This document shows, in pieces, positions 58,507-64,000 of a DNA stretch of 64,000 nucleotides. The notes below the pieces were generated by a model. The model saw only the letters and a program-made list of their open reading frames with translations, did no database searches and was not told where the DNA came from. How positions within the stretch are numbered: position 1 is the first letter of the stretch; each line of letters begins with the position of its first letter. This stretch comes from Selaginella moellendorffii. Taxonomy: Eukaryota; Streptophyta; Lycopodiopsida; Selaginellales; Selaginellaceae. The stretch covers positions 21,038 through 85,037 of the forward strand of contig NW_003314347.1 in the NCBI RefSeq assembly GCF_000143415.4. The letters run 5' to 3'. The position numbers and the translations under genes were made by a program.

Positions 58507-59700
58507 GTGATGCCATTCATGGATAAGTTATGCCCCCAAAGATGCACATTCATTTTATTTAAATTCAAGTTCAATTCATTTCAATTAGTTTGTCTTTATT
58601 TGCACTTGAATGCATGAATGGTGATAGGAAATTTGGCTATTCTTTTTCTTTCTTTAGGGAGTGCAAGATGCTGGCTCTAGGGTTCATCTCCCAACACAAA
58701 TGCAATTGCACGTGATCGCTTCAGCACAGCTTGCTCTACACGGTTCTTTGCTTTGGCGGCTAACATGGCAAGTAATGGCGCCATAGAATTGCTTGGTGAG
58801 AGATTTACTCTTAATCAAGAAAAAGTAGGTGAATCATCAACACCAGATTTCATGTCGTTCTTCTTCTAATCAGCTCCCCACTTGCAATTCTTACCAAATT
58901 TTGATGGGGAGTAGTGGTTGTGGCTGAATTCATTGTTGTAGATTGGCTTGGTGTAAACTGCAAGGCATCCCATAATTCAAATGATTCCATTGTTGCTGTT
59001 GCGGCTCTTGACGTCAGTATCTCTTGATCGAGAGCTTCATTGTTTGAGGGAGGAAATTCCTCGGTCCATCTTAGTGCTCCCACGGGAGAGACTTGTAGAA
59101 AATTCGAGACTCCATATTCTTGTCATAGACGTTCCTCTCACCTTCGGATTCCTTCAAGGAGATTTGATTGTACTCGTTCTTGCTGTGTAGCCATGGTCCT
59201 TGTTGCTTCCCGATCCATATTTGTTGTTGCTACCAATTTGACGGTTTCGCTCAATCCTAGATTGCTGAGCTGGCGTGATCTCTCAGGATCCTCTCCGGGT
59301 TTCTTGCGCGTCATTGGAGTAGGCTATTTCTATCATCTCCACGATGTCGATCTCTAGTTCTGTTGGTGATGAAGGTTCTTTCTCAATTCTTATAGCTATC
59401 TATATTCCCTCTAATCTCTCGTACCAATGACCTCGCTGGTGGAGTACCTCAAGCTCGCTCATTGCCAGACCTCAAGTTTCTCCTCTCACCAAATGAACCA
59501 AATATCAAAGGAGCACAACGCAAAACACCCCGAGAGAGCAATGGTGGTGTCACCTCTGCGAGGTGGGCATTGAGATGCTATAGCATGTCATCTACTAGTG
59601 TTCAGCATATAATATATGGTTCCCCATGGTAGATATCCACACTCGAGACCTCCCAAAAGGCTGACTGACGTTTGTTTGCTCCATCCCATGTTTCTATTTT
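58507..59700. other. No supported gene
   Basis: Only short frames. 59040-59360 is coding-like on the plus strand but has no recognisable motif. Confidence 0.4.
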
Positions 59701-59734
59701 AAGCTCTTGCTGCTATATCGCAATCTCTCTAAAG

Positions 59735-59990
59735 CACCCCGCTTTTGGACCAACCACCGCTCTCTCTCTCCAACCACCGGACTCTCTCTCACTCTAACCA
59801 CCGGACTCCCTTTCTCTCTCTCTAAAAACTCATGTACTGCGCCACTTTTGGACCAACCACCGCTCTCTCTCCAACCACCGGACTCCCTTTCTCTCTCTCT
59901 AAAAACTCACTTTTAAAAAGCTTGCATTTCTAAAACGTGCAGAACGCCACTTTCAAAAAGCTTGCATTTCTAAAACGTGCAGAACTACCA
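59735..59990 (+). promoter_or_regulatory. Tandem-repeat upstream region of terpene synthase 2
   Basis: TTTTGGACCAACCACCGCTC with a CT-rich tail occurs at about 59742 and 59846. AAAAAGCTTGCATTTC plus TAAAACGTGCAGAAC occurs at about 59915 and 59955 (40-bp period). The CT-rich (GAGA-like) runs lie just before the TATA box. They are absent upstream of terpene synthase 1, so the two copies may be regulated differently. Confidence 0.6.
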
Positions 59991-59996
59991 TGGCCG

Positions 59997-60004
59997 TATA
60001 TAAG
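59997..60004 (+). promoter_or_regulatory. TATA box of terpene synthase 2
   Basis: TATATAAG, about 62 bp before the ATG at 60066, followed by a leader (GCATCCGTGTAAGCATTCTC) shared with copy 1. Confidence 0.6.
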
Positions 60005-60065
60005 CAGGGTAGCGGATTCAAAACCGAGGCATCCGTGTAAGCATTCTCTTTTCTAAGAATAAAAT

Positions 60066-61160
60066 ATGGAAGATGTTCTAGTTTCCAGAATTTTGGGTGT
60101 CACCCATTTCGAGCTCCCATTGCTTCCCAACAACATTGCATTTTATTGCCACCCGGAATTCCAATCAATCAGCCTCCAAATCGACGAGTGGTTCCTTGAC
60201 AAGATGAGAATCGCCGACGAGACTTCCAAGAAGAAGGTGCTGGAGTCCAGGATCGGTTTGTACGCCTGTATGATGCATCCCCATGCTGAGAGAGAGAAGA
60301 TTGTGCTGGCCGGGAAACATCTCTGGGCCGTCTTCCTCCTTGACGATTTGCTGGAATCCAGCGGCACACAAGAGATGCCGAAGCTCAACGCCACCATTTC
60401 CGACCTTGCCAGTGGAAATTCCAACGAGGATGTTACAAATCCTGTGTTGGTTCTCTACCGAGAAGTTATGGAAGAGATCCGGGCTGGTATGGAGCCACCA
60501 TTGCTGGATCGCTACGTGGAGTGCCTGGGAGCTTCACTGGAAGCCGTGAAGGATCAAGTTCACCACCGAGCCGAGAAAAGTATCCCTGGAGTGGAAGCTT
60601 ACAAGCTTGCCCGCCGTGCCACTGGATTCATGGAAGCTGTCGGCGGTATCATGACCGAGTTCTGTATGGGAATCCGCCTCAACGAAAGTCAAATCCAGTC
60701 TCCAGTCTTTCGAGAGCTCCTCAATTCTGTGTCTGATCACGTTGTTCTTGTCAATGATCTCTTGTCCTTCCGGAAAGAGTTCTATGAAGGTGCTTGTCAC
60801 CACAACTGGATCTCAGTTCTCCTGCAGCACAGCCCCAGCGGGACGAGGTTCCAGGATGTCATTGATCAGCTCTGCGAGATGATCCAAGAAGAAGAGCTCT
60901 CAATCCTGGCATTGCAGAGGAAGATTTCCAGTAAAGAAAATAGCGACTCGGAGCTGATGAAGTTCGCAAGGGAGTTCCCAATGGTTGCTTCCGGGAGCCT
61001 AGTGTGGTCGTATGTCACTGGCCGCTACCATGGCTATGGTAATCCGCTGCTGACTGGGGAGATTTTCAGCGGAACTTGGCTGCTCCATCCCATGGCCACC
61101 GTCGTCTTGCCAAAGTCTACAGTCTTTTCATTAAACCATTTGGTATATTCTCATGTTTGA
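60066..61160 (+). CDS. Microbial-type class I terpene synthase 2
   Basis: 364 residues, single exon, nearly identical to copy 1 with a few substitutions (for example E3D near the start, G45D, A265V). DDLLE, the RRATG effector region, NDLLSFRKE and the GRYHG end are all kept, so it should be active. The stop after VVLP in copy 1 is absent here: the frame runs on for 15 residues (KSTVFSLNHLVYSHV). AATAAA lies at 61164-61169. It converges with the uracil phosphoribosyltransferase gene, with only 35 bp between stop codons, so the transcripts' 3' ends must overlap. Tandem duplication of the 55-kb gene; near identity suggests recent duplication or gene conversion. Confidence 0.93.
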   Translation: MEDVLVSRILGVTHFELPLLPNNIAFYCHPEFQSISLQIDEWFLDKMRIADETSKKKVLESRIGLYACMMHPHAEREKIVLAGKHLWAVFLLDDLLESSGTQEMPKLNATISDLASGNSNEDVTNPVLVLYREVMEEIRAGMEPPLLDRYVECLGASLEAVKDQVHHRAEKSIPGVEAYKLARRATGFMEAVGGIMTEFCMGIRLNESQIQSPVFRELLNSVSDHVVLVNDLLSFRKEFYEGACHHNWISVLLQHSPSGTRFQDVIDQLCEMIQEEELSILALQRKISSKENSDSELMKFAREFPMVASGSLVWSYVTGRYHGYGNPLLTGEIFSGTWLLHPMATVVLPKSTVFSLNHLVYSHV

Positions 61161-61195
61161 TGAAATAAAAGTTAAAGAATCTTGTTACCGCACTG

Positions 61196-62619
<1,424 letters not shown>

Positions 62620-63920
62620 AGCCCCCGCGCTCCCTTGCCTTGCCCTAGGCGGCAAAAGCCTCTGCTAGGGCTCTTCGCTAATCTTGAAATCCGGATATTC
62701 GATGTAGAGGAGAATATCCTACTGTTTAAAATTCTGGCGGGTAATTTAAAATTCTTCCTCTGTTTTTGAGAGCTGTCTAGCACGTCCAAAATTCGAGCAC
62801 GCCAAAAGCAATCATAGTCGCGAGATTCTTCATAACTTGGATCGCCCAAATTTCGCTGTGGATCAAAAGTAATCCCTAGGTTGAATTGATCTAGAGCAGC
62901 GGTGGGCCTGGTAGTGATGGGAATGGAATTTGTCTCCTACCACTTATCATGCAAGAAAAAAAAAAAAAAAAAAGAGAGGGAAGAAGAAAGTAAAGCTTTT
63001 TAGGTGCAGTGGAAGTGGAGACTTGCTTGAGCCTTGTTCCTCCATGAAATCTTTTCTGAAATCTTTTCATAGCTTTCTCTCCCCCAAGTTGTTTTGCTGA
63101 CGAGGACCTTGTAGCTAATGGACACATTGTCGGAGGACCCTAAAATCGCGACGAAATTTTTCACTTCTTTTCGTTCAAGTTGCAGCCTTTCAAAGATCAT
63201 TTAGACGCTTGGACGATCGAATCAGCGGATCGCGTGTGGCTGCTTCTCACAATCACCGACGCTTGCTCCAATATTTCTAGATGCTTGTCTTGCGCTGGAA
63301 CAGTGAAAGCTATATAACTTGAAGAACAATTTCAATTTACCATGCCCAGACATGCGGACAAACTAGAAGATTCCGTGAAAGGATATGTATAGAATAATTA
63401 AAAAATCAAAAGACCTTGCCATGAGATACTAATCAAAGGTGGTGGACTAATGATATATTTAGCGCTAACTCTAACTTAAAACACCTATTTTACAAGATGG
63501 GTCAATAGAACAATGTGAGGCAGCTAACGCGCCAACAAAATTCCTGAAAAAGGTAAATCTCCCCTCTGGTGACGTGGACACTGGCGGCAGAGCTGGCAGT
63601 GCTGACATGTTTTACCGTACGCCAAGCTAGCGCATTTTCTACACTGTGGGTAACTATTAAGGGTAAATAAAAGCTGGGCGAGTTTAGATAAGGCGCTATT
63701 CTTAGGGGCTTCACATGTTCTTGGCCATGGCCGCGCCCGGCTGCGTTGAAAATTTGTGGGTCTCGAGCTGTGGATGCTTCGCGGAGTGCCTGATTTCCCT
63801 CCCCAGTCTAATCGCCGCTCATCGTCTCATCATAGGATAGGGGAAGAAGCGCTAGATCGAAGATAACTCCACTTACGATTAGCTAGATCGTCGCGCGAAT
63901 CGATCGAAGGAGTTTGATTC
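62620..63920. other. Intergenic, divergent promoters
   Basis: Lies between the start of the UPRT gene (minus) and the gene starting at 63921 (plus). Contains an A-run of about 18 near 62955 and AT-rich stretches (63390-63490). No gene seen. Confidence 0.5.
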
Positions 63921-64000
63921 ATGGCCAAGACGGAGTCATCGCTCAAGCACTCGAATCTGAGCTACATGCTGCGCGACCACAAGAAGAAGATGCTGTCCTC
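63921..64000 (+). CDS. 5' end of an unidentified gene, cut by the window edge
   Basis: The ATG at 63921 gives an open 26-codon frame (starting MAKTESSLKHSNLSYMLRDH, then Lys-rich) to the window end. The upstream region is GC-richer than the retrotransposon zone. Too short to identify. Confidence 0.6.
   Translation, partial: MAKTESSLKHSNLSYMLRDHKKKMLS

Overview
The window looks like nuclear DNA of the spikemoss Selaginella moellendorffii (a lycophyte) or a close relative. This rests on two near-identical single-exon microbial-type terpene synthases (a class known from Selaginella), a plant uracil phosphoribosyltransferase, PPR-gene relics, GT-AG introns of mostly about 50-70 bp, and dense nested plant retrotransposons. 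No database search was possible; family names come from motifs read in translation.

Layout. 1-18 kb: a decayed minus-strand Ty3/gypsy copy carrying two TRIM elements and one 13.8-kb DNA transposon (3026-16807). That transposon has 24-bp terminal inverted repeats, a 4-bp AAAT target duplication, two divergent genes and about 30 dispersed copies of a roughly 22-bp palindrome found nowhere else in the window. The leftward gene (3468-8784, nine traced exons, 1,632 codons) joins a ParB-like domain, a methyltransferase-like domain, acidic and Pro-rich linkers and an FCP1/HAD-phosphatase-like domain. The rightward gene (12108-15176) is a DDE-like transposase (En/Spm-TNP1-like repeats plus a DUF7869-like core). 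Both frames are open except for five stop codons, four of them TAG. I consider this the most novel object here.

18-33 kb: transposon relics, degenerate host-gene fragments (PPR, coiled-coil, kinase-loop pieces) and one apparently intact 13-exon gene (29143-31564) with an RRP45-like RNase PH N-terminus and an unrecognised C-terminal half. 33-53 kb: retrotransposons around a 100-N assembly gap: a gag ORF, a plus-strand gypsy copy with a solo TRIM LTR, and a minus-strand gypsy copy (about 40467-52807) split by a 7.5-kb non-coding LTR element (44487-52013, LARD-like, GTATT target duplication) whose sequence is a chain of short hairpins.

53-64 kb: the gene-bearing end. Terpene synthase 1 (55080-56129), terpene synthase 2 (60066-61160), a convergent ten-exon uracil phosphoribosyltransferase gene (61196-62619, minus) and the first codons of another gene at 63921. 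The first ~115 bases of the window repeat sequence found just downstream of terpene synthase 1, so the segmental duplication that made the terpene synthase pair probably extends to the left of this window.
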